Positions 30,750 to 41,231 of a stretch of 64,000 nt of DNA are shown one piece after another. The stretch spans positions 496,001 through 560,000 of the forward strand of contig JANATG010000004.1 in assembly GCA_029449235.1 (NCBI GenBank), in the 5' to 3' direction. Numbering within the stretch: position 1 is the first letter of the stretch; the number at the start of each line of letters is the position of its first letter. The DNA comes from Linnemannia schmuckeri (taxonomy: Eukaryota > Mortierellomycota > Mortierellomycetes > Mortierellales > Mortierellaceae). The position numbers and the translations under genes are program-made. Below the pieces are notes generated by a model. It was not told the DNA's origin, ran no database searches, and saw only the letters and a list, made by a program, of their open reading frames with translations.

Positions 30750-32126
30750 ATGGCTGCCACTAACGGAAACCACGTCACCTCGTCGACTACCACCACCACC
30801 TCCACTGCCCAGGGTAACGGTGCTATCAACCTGATTGGCGAGCCCAAGTACGATCTCAACGATCTCCACTTCAACCCCATCAAAGAGGCCGATGTCTCTC
30901 GCGAGATGACCCGCCGCTACATGACCGATATGATCGACCATGCCGAAACCGACGTCGTCGTCATCGGTGCCGGATCCGCTGTAAGTCTTTTTTCCTTTGT
31001 TATTTAAGCGAGCTTCTTGCAAGTTGTATTTCGCGTTTTAGTTTCTCACACCATCCCACTCCATTTACTTTCACCCTTTTTCATACAGGGACTGAGCTGC
31101 GCGTGGGAGCTGAGCAAAAACCCTGATGTCCAGGTCACCGTCATCGAGCAGAGCGTCTCCCCCGGCGGAGGTGCCTGGTTGGGCGGTCAGCTCTTCTCGG
31201 CTATGATTGTCCGCAAGCCCGGCCACCACTTCCTGGCCGAGGTCGGCGTCCCATTCGACGACTGCAACGAGAACTATGTCGTCGTCAAGCACGCCGCCCT
31301 CTTCACCTCCACCATCCTCTCCAAGCTTCTCATGCGCCCCAACGTCAAGCTCTTCAACGCCCTCGCCGCCGAGGATCTGATTGTCAAGAACGGCCGTGTT
31401 GCTGGTGTCGTCACCAACTGGACTTTGGTTACTCTCCACCATGATACTCAGTCCTGCATGGACCCTAATGTCATTGAGGCCAAGGTCGTTGTCTCCTCGA
31501 CTGGCCACGATGGTCCCATGGGAGCCTCGGGTGTTAAGCGTCTTCAGAAGATTGGCTTGATCAAGAATGTTCCTGGCATGATTGCCCTTGACATGAACGC
31601 TGCCGAGGATGGTATCGTTGCCAACACCCGTGAAGTCGTTCCTGGAATGGTAACACTCTCCCCTCCCCCCCCCCCCCCCCTTTTATTTTGCATACTCCGA
31701 TGTAGCATGCTTGTTTCTTTGGCTACTAACACATCCAGCGTTTGCTTTTGGATTTGTAGGTCATTACTGGCATGGAAGTCGCCGAGCTCGACGGTGTCCC
31801 CCGTATGGTATGCCCGCCCTGTCCCACGAGCGTCAAGCCAAGACGCGGAGTATTCTCCTTTCGTCGCTTGTGCCTCCAAGTATTTCTCCTACAAGCTCCA
31901 TTCACCATGGTAAAAAATGCATAACTAACAATGGTTGGTTGAGGGATGCCTTCTGGTATTTCCCTCCACCGTCCTCCCCTGTTCCAATTACTTCTCTTTG
32001 TCTCCTTTATCACTGTCCAATCACGTAACATAGGGCCCCACTTTCGGTGCAATGATGCTCTCTGGCCAGAAGGCTGCCCACTGCGCCTTGAAGTCCCTTG
32101 GCCTTGACAACGTCTTGACCAACTAA
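30750..32126 (+). CDS. THI4: Thiamine thiazole synthase (suicide THI4)
   Basis: Four exons are inferred: 30750-30980, 31089-31649, 31760-31807 and 32034-32126, giving 310 residues. The enzyme makes the ADP-thiazole precursor of thiamine from NAD and glycine, using the sulfur of its own cysteine. The nucleotide-binding loop is VVVIGAGSAGLSCAWEL (about 69-85), followed by GGGAWLGGQLFSAM. The sulfur-donor Cys is Cys200 in HHDTQSCMDPN, at the same place as the yeast and plant donor. Other family blocks are SSTGHDGPMGASGVKRL, TGMEVAELDGVPRMGPTFGAM and SGQKAAHCALKSLGL. The Cys makes it a single-turnover enzyme rather than the His-type catalytic form. The start is the ATG after the TATA box and leader. 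Intron 2 contains a C run of about 16 (31665-31680). Confidence 0.95.
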
Positions 32127-33091
32127 GCGACTTTCGTCTCGTCCCCGTTCGACTTTACATCCGCTTGTCCGACACCACGATGAATGCGCCTTCATCGTTT
32201 CTCTTTTCTTTTCTGCTCTGTTTATCATTTTTTTTTTGTTTTCGGTATCATGGTCGAGATCGTTTTCTGAGGAGGGCGAAAAAGCCAAAAGAACAACACC
32301 AGGGGTCCTTGATCTTCCAACGCTTGAAAAAAGTGTCCAGCTTATTTTCTTTATCTTGTCTTTTCCTGCCGTCGCACCCTTTCAACCTTGCCTTTTCCTC
32401 ATCCCGAGAAAAGGTGAAGTAAGAGTGCGGGAGAGTATGGTTCTTACAAAAGACAGACTGCAAAATATTTTGGTTTCCCAGCTTTTTTTTTTTGTGTTTC
32501 CCTTTACAACATGGCGCTGCCTGAAGATCTCGGTGAGAAATACCCTTTGAACCTGATGGTCGAATGTGAACGCGAGGGGATAGAGGGGTGCAAACTCTTC
32601 TTTCTTTTTTGCTATGTCAATTGCGATCCGACACGATAATGCGTGCGATAAGGAAGTGTGTATATCTTTTTTTTTCCCTCCTCATTTTTTTTTCTTTTTT
32701 CTTTTTTCTTTTCTGTGCTTTCTCGACCTTTATCTTTTTTTCTTTTCAGTCTCATTCATTTTCCTTTTAAAATGTGTGTCTACCCGCTTTCGTTGAATAA
32801 AAACCAGCTGAAGCTCCTTTTTCACACTCTAAACAACTCCTTACTGTCCTATGCGAGCCGTAATGGCAACAAAAACGTGCTATGAACTTAAAAAAAAGAA
32901 GTGTCTGGTTATGATTCCCACAGCCTGGATATCTTGTCTTTAAGTCGAAATGGATCAAAGTCATCATGTGTCAAGCCAAGCAAAAGTGAAAAGAGAAATA
33001 GAACCCAATGTTATTCGGTGTTGAGCGAGAGATCAAAATACGCCTTCTTGTGTGGTATTTACAAATTAGTGTGCTGGGAATGTTGAGTATT
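32127..33091. other. 3' flanks of THI4 and the first pseudo-E2
   Basis: No gene is seen between the convergent ends of THI4 and the Gln-type E2-like gene. The stretch is rich in T and CT tracts (32230, 32485, 32670-32760). Hydrophobic Phe-rich open frames here are translations of those tracts. Confidence 0.55.
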
Positions 33092-34343
33092 TTACGTTTC
33101 CAAGTTGTTCCTGACAGTGCTGCGAACCACTGCATCGAACTGCTTTCGGTCCGACGACCAGACATTCTATAATGTCGAAAAAAAAGGGGGCACATGGTTA
33201 GTTCCTCTCTTCTATTGTCCTAACCGACTGACGCGAAGACACAAAACAGCAAAAAGCAATTGTAGGGAGAGCAGAAGAAGAACATACGGATGCTTCGGTG
33301 TTGACGGCGATGGCGAGATTGGGGTGAGTCAAGATATAGGAAACCTCCTTCAGGACCTTCTCAACACCATCAGTCGACGACCATGCATCCTTTCCTGCCT
33401 GTTGACCTCCTGCCTGCAACAATGGGATCTGCATCTTGCCCTCTTGGTCGACTATTATTTGAAGGTGGGGATAAGGAGGGAAAAGAAGGGATATTAGATG
33501 GGCTTGCTTGCTTATATAGGTCTGTTTTCTCGCGCCTTATTACGATTCTTCTAGTACTCCACCTCCTTATGGCTCTTTCCTTCCCTTCCTTTTCCTTCTC
33601 ACTTTGCCTAAGGCCTGTATACTCTTCATATCCTATAAACACCCCCACTCCGTCTTCTCTTCATCTTGTCTTCTCCATGCCAAAGGACACTTACTGTTAG
33701 GGTGGAACATCTGGCCGTTGAACTTGACAGAGGGTGGGGCATCGGGGTAGTTCTGAGGGAAACTCAGGACGACTGGGAAGATACCTCCCTCATATGGTGT
33801 ATCCTTTGGTCCCCTACCCATATCATATCCGTAATGCAATTTCCATAAAGCAGGAAAAGGAGAATAAGAGAAAATAGAGGATCAATTGAGCGTGTGAGTA
33901 TTTTTCTGTTCTTCTCGCAAATCACCGCAAGCAAGGGTGGAAGAAGGGTGTGCAGGAGGGGGGGGGGGGGGGGGGGGTTTGCTGGCTTTTTTATGGGCAT
34001 TCGCGAAAGGGAAAAGTGTGGTAGCGGAGTTGTTGTTTCGTGGTATGTGGTGAGAGAAATAAGGACAGAGGGGATGAGAGTGTTCTCTTTACTCGATGAC
34101 GGCCTCCCATTCAAAGTAGTTGTCCTCGCTAATGGGTCCTACATTTCACAAGTTTACAACGAGGAAGAAAGGTCAGCAATGAAGCGCTTCCTTCAAGTTG
34201 GAAAAACAGCATGAACTTGTCGTTACGGCTTGTCCTGCGTTGACTTTGCTGTTTGCTTTACCGGCAGCGACACCCTGAGGGGCGTGTTGGGACAGCTCAC
34301 GGAACTCGGCAACTAGTTTCTGGTAGGCTGGGCTTGTATCCAT
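33092..34343 (-). CDS. UBC7-like pseudo-E2, catalytic Cys replaced by Gln
   Basis: Five exons are inferred: 34343-34262, 34138-34093, 33813-33695, 33451-33288 and 33166-33092, giving 161 residues. Exon sizes are 82, 46, 119, 164 and 75 nt, matching UBC7 at 37307-38328 (91, 46, 119, 179, 75). The UBC fold is recognisable: YFEWEAVI, GPKDTPYEGGIFPVVLSFP, then MFHPN (HPN at 80-82), and the C-terminal SDRKQFDAVVRSTVR. Where UBC7 has DGTVCISIL, this protein has EGKMQIPLL, so the thiol position is Gln90. The acidic UBC7-specific loop after the active site is shortened by five residues and has lost its Asp-Asp and ERW. All splice sites and phases are intact, so it is likely expressed. It should not form a thioester; a UEV-like partner or competitor role is inference. 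Confidence 0.85.
33958..33977. repeat. Poly-G run of 20 in an intron
   Basis: Twenty consecutive G on the plus strand (C on the transcribed RNA strand) lie in the intron between exons 2 and 3 of the Gln-type pseudo-E2. Such runs are prone to slippage and can form quadruplexes in DNA. Length may be uncertain in assembly. Confidence 0.7.
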
Positions 34344-35060
34344 TGTGTCTTTTATCTTTATCGGTTGTTGGTAATTGGGCGAGCTGACTGTTGCTTGGTG
34401 GGTGTGGAGGTTGCTGTTTGGTTGCTGTTGAAGAATAGAGGAGGAGAAAAGAAGAAAAAGAAGAAAGGAAAGGTGCTGGGGTCCTGTTTTTCCTTTTAAA
34501 CCAAACAGACATAGAAAAAAAAAGTGACGAACGTTGACAGACCCATGGTGGCACAGAGACTACCCACCCCTTACTCTCTCCTTCTCTCCCACCATAGTTA
34601 CCAGCAGGATTAGGCACTAACTAAAGGCTGACCAACGCATAAGAAAAAACGGAGCGAGCCCACATGATGGACCATAGTTGACCAATGCGGGCTATTTACT
34701 CTGGACTAGCAGTTTTTTGTTTGGTCAAGATGTGGGTGTAGCGGCACGCATGTATCTGAAATGTAGGTGAGGACGATGCATGGTTGCTTGGCTGGCATGC
34801 ATAAATGCCTCGGTTGACCCGAGGATGGATACCCGGGCGACCTTTCTGTTGACCCATAATCGATTGCAAGACATGAATGACTTCATGAAAGAAAGAGATG
34901 AACTGCAAATGCTTCCAAACAACCTTGTTTGTCTCATTGATGGACGCTAGTCTATGTACTAGCACTGACTTTATTTTCCTTGAAAAAATATGAGTGCACC
35001 TACTATCCATGAAGATTGTAAGCTTGCTGTGTGTCCGTTGTCGCCAAAAGAAGGACCTAT
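34344..35060. other. Spacer between the two pseudo-E2 genes
   Basis: This is the upstream region of the Gln-type copy, with a pyrimidine-rich minus-strand leader at 34360-34500. No further gene or leftover E2 exon was recognised up to the 3' end of the Glu-type copy. Confidence 0.5.
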
Positions 35061-36483
35061 TTACAAAGCTGCGAACATACTGACCGATTGCTTGACAGTC
35101 TCCACAAACTTCTCCTTATCCGTCTTCAACAAGTCCTACAAGGAAGGCAATCCAACCACAAACAAGTACGTTAGGAAAGAAAAAGAACCTTAGCATAGAA
35201 GCATGACAGACAAATTAGGATAACAAAGTGTCGGGATTGATGCGCTCCAAATAAAACAAACATATAAAGAAGCGTACATCAGCTTGTGGATTAGCAATGT
35301 TCTCCTCAAAGGGGCGAACAAACATTCCACGGACTGCGAGCAGGATCTTCTCGACACTTTGAACTGGACTCCACCGCTCCTGTGCCGAGTCGTGGCGACT
35401 GGGGTCGTCGCCCGTCACATGCAGAATCGGAATCTCAACCGTTCCATCCGGCGCGACTAATGAGAGTAAAAAGGGTAAAAGCAATCATTCAAATAGGTTG
35501 CCAAGACGCGACAAGAGAGAGGGACAGAGGAAGGAAAACGAAAATAGAGTGGACAAGGGGATGTGATTAGTGGACGCGCGCTTGCTTCGTGCAGACTGTG
35601 CGCTGCTGTTCTTTTTCTTGCTTGTCATCAGCACTTGTTTTTTTCTCGATGCAGGGCCTTGCATGAACAGCACTTCCTCCCCTTCTTTCCTTTCTCAATC
35701 CTTCCCTTCCTTCCTGCCTTCCTCTATCCTTCCCTTTCCCTCTTTTTGAGTCCATTCATCAGAGGTGATATATGGTCCTGTTTACGTCTGTGCTGGACAT
35801 ATACGTACCATTGGGGTGAAAGACTTGACCGACGAGTCTGACCTTGGGAGGGAGGAGTGGGTAGTCCTTGGGAAAGATCAAGGTCCCTGGCAACACTGTT
35901 CCCTCGTAAGCCGTTCCGGGAGGTCCACTGTCCATTTGACAAAAAGAGAAGTGGGAATGGTGAGAGGAACAAGGTGTGAATTAGTGAGAGCGCTCCATTG
36001 TTCACACTGACTTGGAAAAGAAATCGATTTGTTGGTGGACAAAGCGAGCCCCCGAAGCCAATCAGTATTCCTTTGCGAGATTTGTTTTCCAATCATATGG
36101 CTGTCGTTGACTGAGTGTATGAAGAAACAACGGAGCAAAAGAAACGACGACTAGGGTCTCCCAAAACAACCAACGCAGCATCAAAAAGATTGAAAGAGAA
36201 GCCAGTCTGTCAGACTTACTTGATGTTGAAACTCCACTCGTAGACGTTGTTTTCGTTACTCGGATCTACAAAAAAAATAGAAGTCAAGGACAGGCCTTGT
36301 TAGCAACGGGCTCAGCCTAACTTGTCAGAGTGTCTCACCGAAGATGCACGAAGTTGTCCTTTTTCAAGTCAGGAGTTTTCTGGCTGAGTTACCAATTTTG
36401 ATGCCGTTGTGGGGGTGAAGCTTGAGCTCGCTGTACTCGGCCTTGATCCGCTTCGATGACTTTGATTCCCTAGGTGCGTCCAT
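35061..36483 (-). CDS. UBC7-like pseudo-E2, catalytic Cys replaced by Glu
   Basis: Five exons are inferred: 36483-36393, 36265-36220, 35927-35809, 35456-35278 and 35135-35061. Their lengths, 91, 46, 119, 179 and 75 nt, and their phases are identical to UBC7, giving 169 residues. The fold blocks are NNVYEWSFNI, GTAYEGTVLPGTLIFPKDYP, FHPN (HPN at 83-85), and the UBC7-type acidic loop GDDPSRHDSAQERWSPVQSV, then EKILLAVRGMF. The active-site segment reads APDGTVEIPILH, placing Glu93 where UBC7 has Cys93. The tail is DLLKTDKEKFVETVKQSVSM. It keeps the acidic loop and WSPVQS, so surfaces for RING or ubiquitin contacts may persist, but a thioester cannot form. It is intact at every splice site and is therefore not an evident pseudogene. 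The likely role, modulation of UBC7-dependent ubiquitination, is inference. Confidence 0.87.
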
Positions 36484-37306
36484 TGTATGTATTTGTGTGT
36501 ATGTCGAGATCTGTGGGTAAGTAGAGGTGAGATAAGTGATAGAAAGTACAGTTGTACTGAGTCGTTTAAATGTATATGGTGGCAGCTGACGTAGGAAAGG
36601 GAGGAGTTGGGAGGTTGGAGGATACGAAAGAAAGAAGGAAGGAAGGAAGTAAGGACGAGAAGAAAGAGGATGAAAAAGAAGAGGAATTGAGGAGTTCTTC
36701 ACACGCAGCATCGCACAGAATGTCCCGTCCTCCCCTCCTCTTTCTTCTCCTCGATCATTGACGTGTACTCATGCTATCTCTCAAGGAGTAGTAAAAGGGG
36801 CACAGTTTTACAAAAACAAACACGCAGCTACTGGAAAGGACACAGGGGACTCGCACTGTTGTCTTTGTTATTGATGACATGACCTTCCTACGTACCCATC
36901 AAAATCAACAAACTCTCCCTGGATGCTGTCGAGTATGATGGGGCTGTGATTTTCTTATTTTTCGCTGTGTTTTTCTTCGATTTGATTCAATTGGAGTAGC
37001 GGCAGAAGCATGCGCTAACGATTCGTGGGCCTTTGTCCACCTAGCAAATCATACCTCATCTGCCGTGTGTGTGTGTGCGCGTGTCATTTGATCCCCTCCT
37101 ATTCTCTTTCTGTTTCCTCAAAAGATGGGGTCCGTCTTTCCACAACAAAAAAGGGTATAACCATCTCACAAACGACTTGTTTTCCACATGCAAGAACGCG
37201 ACACAATGGCTTCTTGTGAAGGCACTAGGTCATTTATTATCGGAAGAAAGAGTGCCGATTGACCGTTTCGTTGTATCCTGAGTGTTGTGCTATTTGTTGT
37301 TGTTTT
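36484..37306. other. Spacer between the Glu-type pseudo-E2 and UBC7
   Basis: It holds the CT-rich (minus strand) leader of the Glu-type copy to about 36720 and otherwise unremarkable sequence. No gene is seen. Confidence 0.55.
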
Positions 37307-38328
37307 TTACAAACCTAGAGTTTTCCTGACAGTGCTCCGTACAATCTCATCAAAGTGCTTCCTATCTGAACGCCAAACTTTCTATAAATCATCACGACAA
37401 CGAAAACAGAAAAAACGAAAGAAAGAGATATTAGCATTGTTGATCACCTACTGGGCGGCAGCAAATCATTTGACCGGGTTTTTTTCTCTGTAAGTAAAAA
37501 TACGCACGCATGCTTCGATGTTGGCACCACTTTCGTCATTAGGCTCGGCTAACATGCTCAAGACCGAGAGGAGAATCTTTTCGACACTCTGTACAGGACT
37601 CCAGCGCTCCGAGCTGGACTCGTACATGTTGGGATCATCTCCTGGAGCGTGAAGGATCGAGATACAGACCGTGCCATCCTGATAGACTATTTTTGTTCCA
37701 ATTGCAATAACGAGAAGTGAATGTCAGTCATTGAGCAAGTGAGTTATAATCACATCATATCAAAAGAACCAGTGTTCCTTAATTTGCGCTCCTATGAACA
37801 TGTGAAGATGATGTTCCTAAGTAAAGATGAAACGTACTGTTGGGGTGGAACATCTCGCAGGTGAACTTCATGACAGGGGGTGAGAGGGGGTAGTCCTTGG
37901 GAAAGGTCAGTGTGGCGGGGAAGATGCCTCCCTCGTAGGGCGTATCGTGAGGTCCCCTATTTGATTTAGCATTGACATTGTAGTCAAGAGTAGCGTTAGT
38001 TCTCCCTGTTCACTTTTGGTTATTGTCCAAATGCTGTTGATGCTGAAGACAAAAAGAGTGACGTACTCGATGAGTGCCTCCCACTCGAAAAAGTTCTCTT
38101 CTGTCGTAGGGCCTAGAATATGACAGGAAGGTAACAATAAGCTTGTTAGTCAGTAAACAGTGTTGACGCAATATGACAAGTCTCTCATTGCCTTCCACCC
38201 CTAGAACGTGTCATGATGGGCGTAAGTTTAATTTTACCGGCGGTGATACCCTCGGGGGCGTGGAGGGTGAGTTCACGGTACTCGGTCATCAGTCTCCTGA
38301 GAGCAGTGGGTCCCATTGACTTGTGCAT
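37307..38328 (-). CDS. UBC7: Ubiquitin-conjugating enzyme E2, UBC7/UBE2G2 type
   Basis: Five exons are inferred: 38328-38238, 38112-38067, 37956-37838, 37686-37508 and 37381-37307, giving 169 residues, close to UBE2G2. The sequence follows the family throughout: GPTALRRLMTEYRELTLHAP, TEENFFEWEALIEGPHDTPY, FPKDYPLSPPVMKFTCEMF, HPN at 83-85, catalytic Cys93 in YQDGTVCISILHAPGDDP, the acidic loop with ERWSPVQSVEKILLSVLSML, and AEPNDESGANIE. The tail is SDRKHFDEIVRSTVRKTLGL. UBC7 works with ER membrane RING ligases in ERAD and builds Lys48-type chains. It is the first of three tandem copies on this strand and the only one with the nucleophile, so it is taken as the ancestral, active member. Confidence 0.95.
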
Positions 38329-39992
38329 GTTGGTTGCCTGTTATTGTGAGTGTTGGAATGAATGTGCGCTAGTTGAGTGATGGAATCCCCCTGTTTGATG
38401 ATGTTCCTGGTCGTTGTTGCTGTTGTTATATTGTGTTCCCTGTGCTTGGTGTCGTTTGTTTCTGTTGTTCTTGGAGAAAAGGATTCCTTGTTTTGTTTCA
38501 AAGTGAGAAGAGTGGTTGAGATGGTTCAAAGGAGAAAAGGAAGGATAAAGTCAGCGGACAACGCTCTTAACGACAGAACTTCAAAGAACTCTCCTTGTCC
38601 CGCCAGGGGTGTGATTGTGACGGTCAATTGATTGAAATGGGAATCAAAAAAGGGAGAAGGGAAAAGGGAAAAGGGAAAAGGGAGAAGGAAGGGAGGAGCG
38701 CCACGAAAATGATGCAGCAACAAAACCAATCAGGGCCCGTCCCTGAAGACACTCCAGAGGAAGTAGAGTAGAAGGAGCTGATGCGAAGAGACTCTCTGAA
38801 TCAGGGATCTGGATTACATGGCATTGGTATTGCACGGAGGAGTAGACACATCCAGGCTGGCTCGTCAGCATATCTACATCTCTGAATGCTGTATGTATAT
38901 GGTGCCCAGTATCGGTGCCTGACAGGATATACATTCATTTTGCACAGTGATCCAACAGGTCGGTCTTCTTCTAGATCATTTTTGTTCACTTGCCCTGATA
39001 ACGAACCAGCATCTTCGCTGGTAGTAGATCTCACGACAACAAACATATATCTTTTTTGTCTTGCGTTTGTTTGACTTGAATCTCTAGTTGTCCTTGAGAT
39101 TCGATCTCATCCAACCAAGGAGAATAATACAATGGCCGAGGAATAACAAGCAAAAGGAAAAGGGAACGAACCTGTGTTCCTGTTTGATTGCAATTTGGAA
39201 AACATGGGCATATTTCAGCTGCAATCAACATCCAATTTAAATTCTCAAACAACCCGAAGGTCCTTTGTAATTTACGGTAAAAAAGATGCGATTCCCAGCC
39301 GTTTCGTCGCTTATGTTGAACACATTTGTTTATTATCCCTTCTAACGGCACGAGCGATCCCAGTAATATTAAACGATCTCTTTTTTGGCCTTGTGCCCTT
39401 CGTCGTCATGACATCCATGTGGACCAGTTGTGTCCTAGCCAGGTAGGTAGCCACCTTTGCAAAAGTCTTTTTTTATTAGACTTTAAGAAGGGTACAGTCC
39501 TTCTTTCTCCTCTTCTTCTCTCTTCTTCTCTCTTCTTCTCTCTTCTTCTCTCTTCTTCTCTCTTCTTCTCTTCTTTCTTCTCCATTCTTTTCTTCTTCCT
39601 CACCTTCCTCCTCTCTCTCTTTCTATTATTCACCCACTAGTTTGAGCCCGTTGGTCGCGTTCAAATCCCTTCCCTTCCTTTCTACCATCCCTTCCTAATC
39701 CAATACTCTCTCGGCAGAGACCCTTCTATTTCCCCATCAATCTTATTGTCCCATTATCCCATCCAACTTTATTATCCGAATCACAACGTTCCCTCCTACA
39801 TCACTCATTCCTTCCCCTCTTTGTCGCTCTACTTCTTCTTTCTATACTTAATTCCTCTTTCTCTCCTTCTTTCATTCTTTTCTCTTGCATCTACCCCTTA
39901 CTCTTGCAACCACTGTAACCATAGCAACCACAGCACAGAACTCACAATCAGCATTATCAACCCAATTCACCCAACGGACCACCCTTACAAAA
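38329..39992. other. Divergent upstream region between UBC7 and the PPN2-like gene
   Basis: The CAACAA-rich UBC7 leader occupies the first 200 bp on the minus strand. No gene is recognised in the rest. The plus-strand leader of the PPN2-like gene is strongly CT-rich from about 39500 and contains the 10-bp microsatellite annotated separately. Confidence 0.5.
39511..39570. repeat. Six perfect 10-bp CT-rich repeats
   Basis: Six exact copies of TCTTCTTCTC lie in the upstream region of the PPN2-like gene, embedded in a longer pyrimidine tract. It is likely polymorphic in copy number. Confidence 0.8.
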
Positions 39993-41231
39993 ATGCTGAT
40001 TATATCCCTCGATCACGCCCGAAAACTGGGCCTTGTCCTCCTGGTCACATTTTCGACCCTCGCCATCTCTGGTATCGATAGCGCGCCATCCTACCAACTC
40101 TCCAAACGTAGCCTTCAACCGCCTGTCATCAACGTCGACCTTTCAGCGTCCGCCTCGCTCGATCTCCCTCAGCCCGGATTCTATGCCAACGGACAGCCAG
40201 CGGCAGACTTCAAGGCAACGGGTCATCGCGACGACTTTGACGACCTTGCCGACTTTGCCGACTTTGACGACATTGATGTCAACGACCAACAACAACCTGA
40301 AGACGACGAGTTCGAACCAGTAGTCGAAGAGGAGTTTGAAGATGAACGTGAGGGTGCAGTAATGGTGATTAACAAGGCCACCAAACAACCCGACACCCCT
40401 CCCAAATCCCTCCCCTCGGACCCCTATGCCCTCTACACCTACGAGAAGCCCTACGCCCCCGCTCCAGGTAGTCTCCAGCCCGGCAAGAAGGCCCGTCAGA
40501 CCTTTATTGTTGGAGATGTCCATGGAAGTCTGGTCGGTCTAAATGGATTCCTGAAGCAGGTTAAATTCGATGCCAAACAAGACGAGATCATTTTTGCGGG
40601 CGACCTGGTTGCCAAGGGTCCCCAGTCTTTGGAGGTGATTGACAAGGCCAGAGAGATTCAGGCCCGATGTGTGAGGGGGAACCATGACGACAAGGTCCTC
40701 CGGTGGAAGGGTTTTCTTGATAGCAAGAAGAAATCCATCCCTTCTGACCTGGTCCCGAACTCGGAGCATCACAAGATTGCCAAAAAGATGTCCAAGGAGC
40801 AGTACGAATATCTCCTCTCCTGTCCTCTGATCCTAACCGTCCCCAAGGAACTCTCTGCCAATAAGATCCCCATCCATGTTGTTCATGCTGGAATCGACCC
40901 GAGTGACAACATAAGCAAGCAGTTGCCCTGGGTCCTGGTCAACGTCCGCAACATCCTTAAGGACGGAACTCCCTCACGCAAGAAGAAGAAGGGTGAGGGA
41001 TGGGCCCAATTGTTTAACGACTTTCATACCAAGCGGGTCAAGCAAGGAGAACCCGATTTCCTGATAGTCTATGGTCATGACGCTGGGCGTTCGTTGAATG
41101 TCAAGAAGTGGTCGATTGGTTTGGATACGGGTTGTGTCTATGGACGCAAGCTGTCGGCGTATGTGGTTGAGACTGGGGAGGTTCATTCTGTCAAATGCCC
41201 TGACCTTGGACTCGACTCTGACGAGGATTGA
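39993..41231 (+). CDS. Membrane-anchored metallophosphatase (PPN2-like)
   Basis: This is a single exon of 412 residues. The upstream frame is open for 36 more codons, but the ATG at 39993 (CAAAAATG) starts just before a signal-anchor (LGLVLLVTFSTLAIS, residues 12-26). An acidic, disordered stretch follows (about 75-120, with an Asp-Phe-Asp repeat). The catalytic calcineurin-type phosphoesterase domain begins near 168: GDVHGS at 174, GDLVAKGP at 203 and GNHDD at 229, then VVHAGID and YGHDAGRSL with a final GLDTGCVYG. These are the five metal-binding blocks of the PPP-like/ApaH branch. Closest in my judgement is yeast PPN2, a vacuolar endopolyphosphatase delivered as a type II membrane protein. 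A diadenosine-polyphosphatase-like role is the alternative. Confidence 0.8.
   Translation: MLIISLDHARKLGLVLLVTFSTLAISGIDSAPSYQLSKRSLQPPVINVDLSASASLDLPQPGFYANGQPAADFKATGHRDDFDDLADFADFDDIDVNDQQQPEDDEFEPVVEEEFEDEREGAVMVINKATKQPDTPPKSLPSDPYALYTYEKPYAPAPGSLQPGKKARQTFIVGDVHGSLVGLNGFLKQVKFDAKQDEIIFAGDLVAKGPQSLEVIDKAREIQARCVRGNHDDKVLRWKGFLDSKKKSIPSDLVPNSEHHKIAKKMSKEQYEYLLSCPLILTVPKELSANKIPIHVVHAGIDPSDNISKQLPWVLVNVRNILKDGTPSRKKKKGEGWAQLFNDFHTKRVKQGEPDFLIVYGHDAGRSLNVKKWSIGLDTGCVYGRKLSAYVVETGEVHSVKCPDLGLDSDED

Noticed and set aside
36220..36265. Idea that the pseudo-E2 copies are simple pseudogenes
   Set aside because: All donors, acceptors, phases and frames are intact in both copies, including a 46-nt exon; random decay would have broken several.
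38377..38631. Plus-strand 84-codon frame with a hydrophobic N-terminus just upstream of UBC7
   Set aside because: It is the antisense of the CAACAA-rich UBC7 leader; GTTGTT repeats read as Val/Leu and mimic a signal peptide. No other support.
39640..39680. Possible tRNA T-arm (GCGTTCAAATCCC)
   Set aside because: No matching acceptor, D or anticodon arms nearby; it lies in the leader of the PPN2-like gene.
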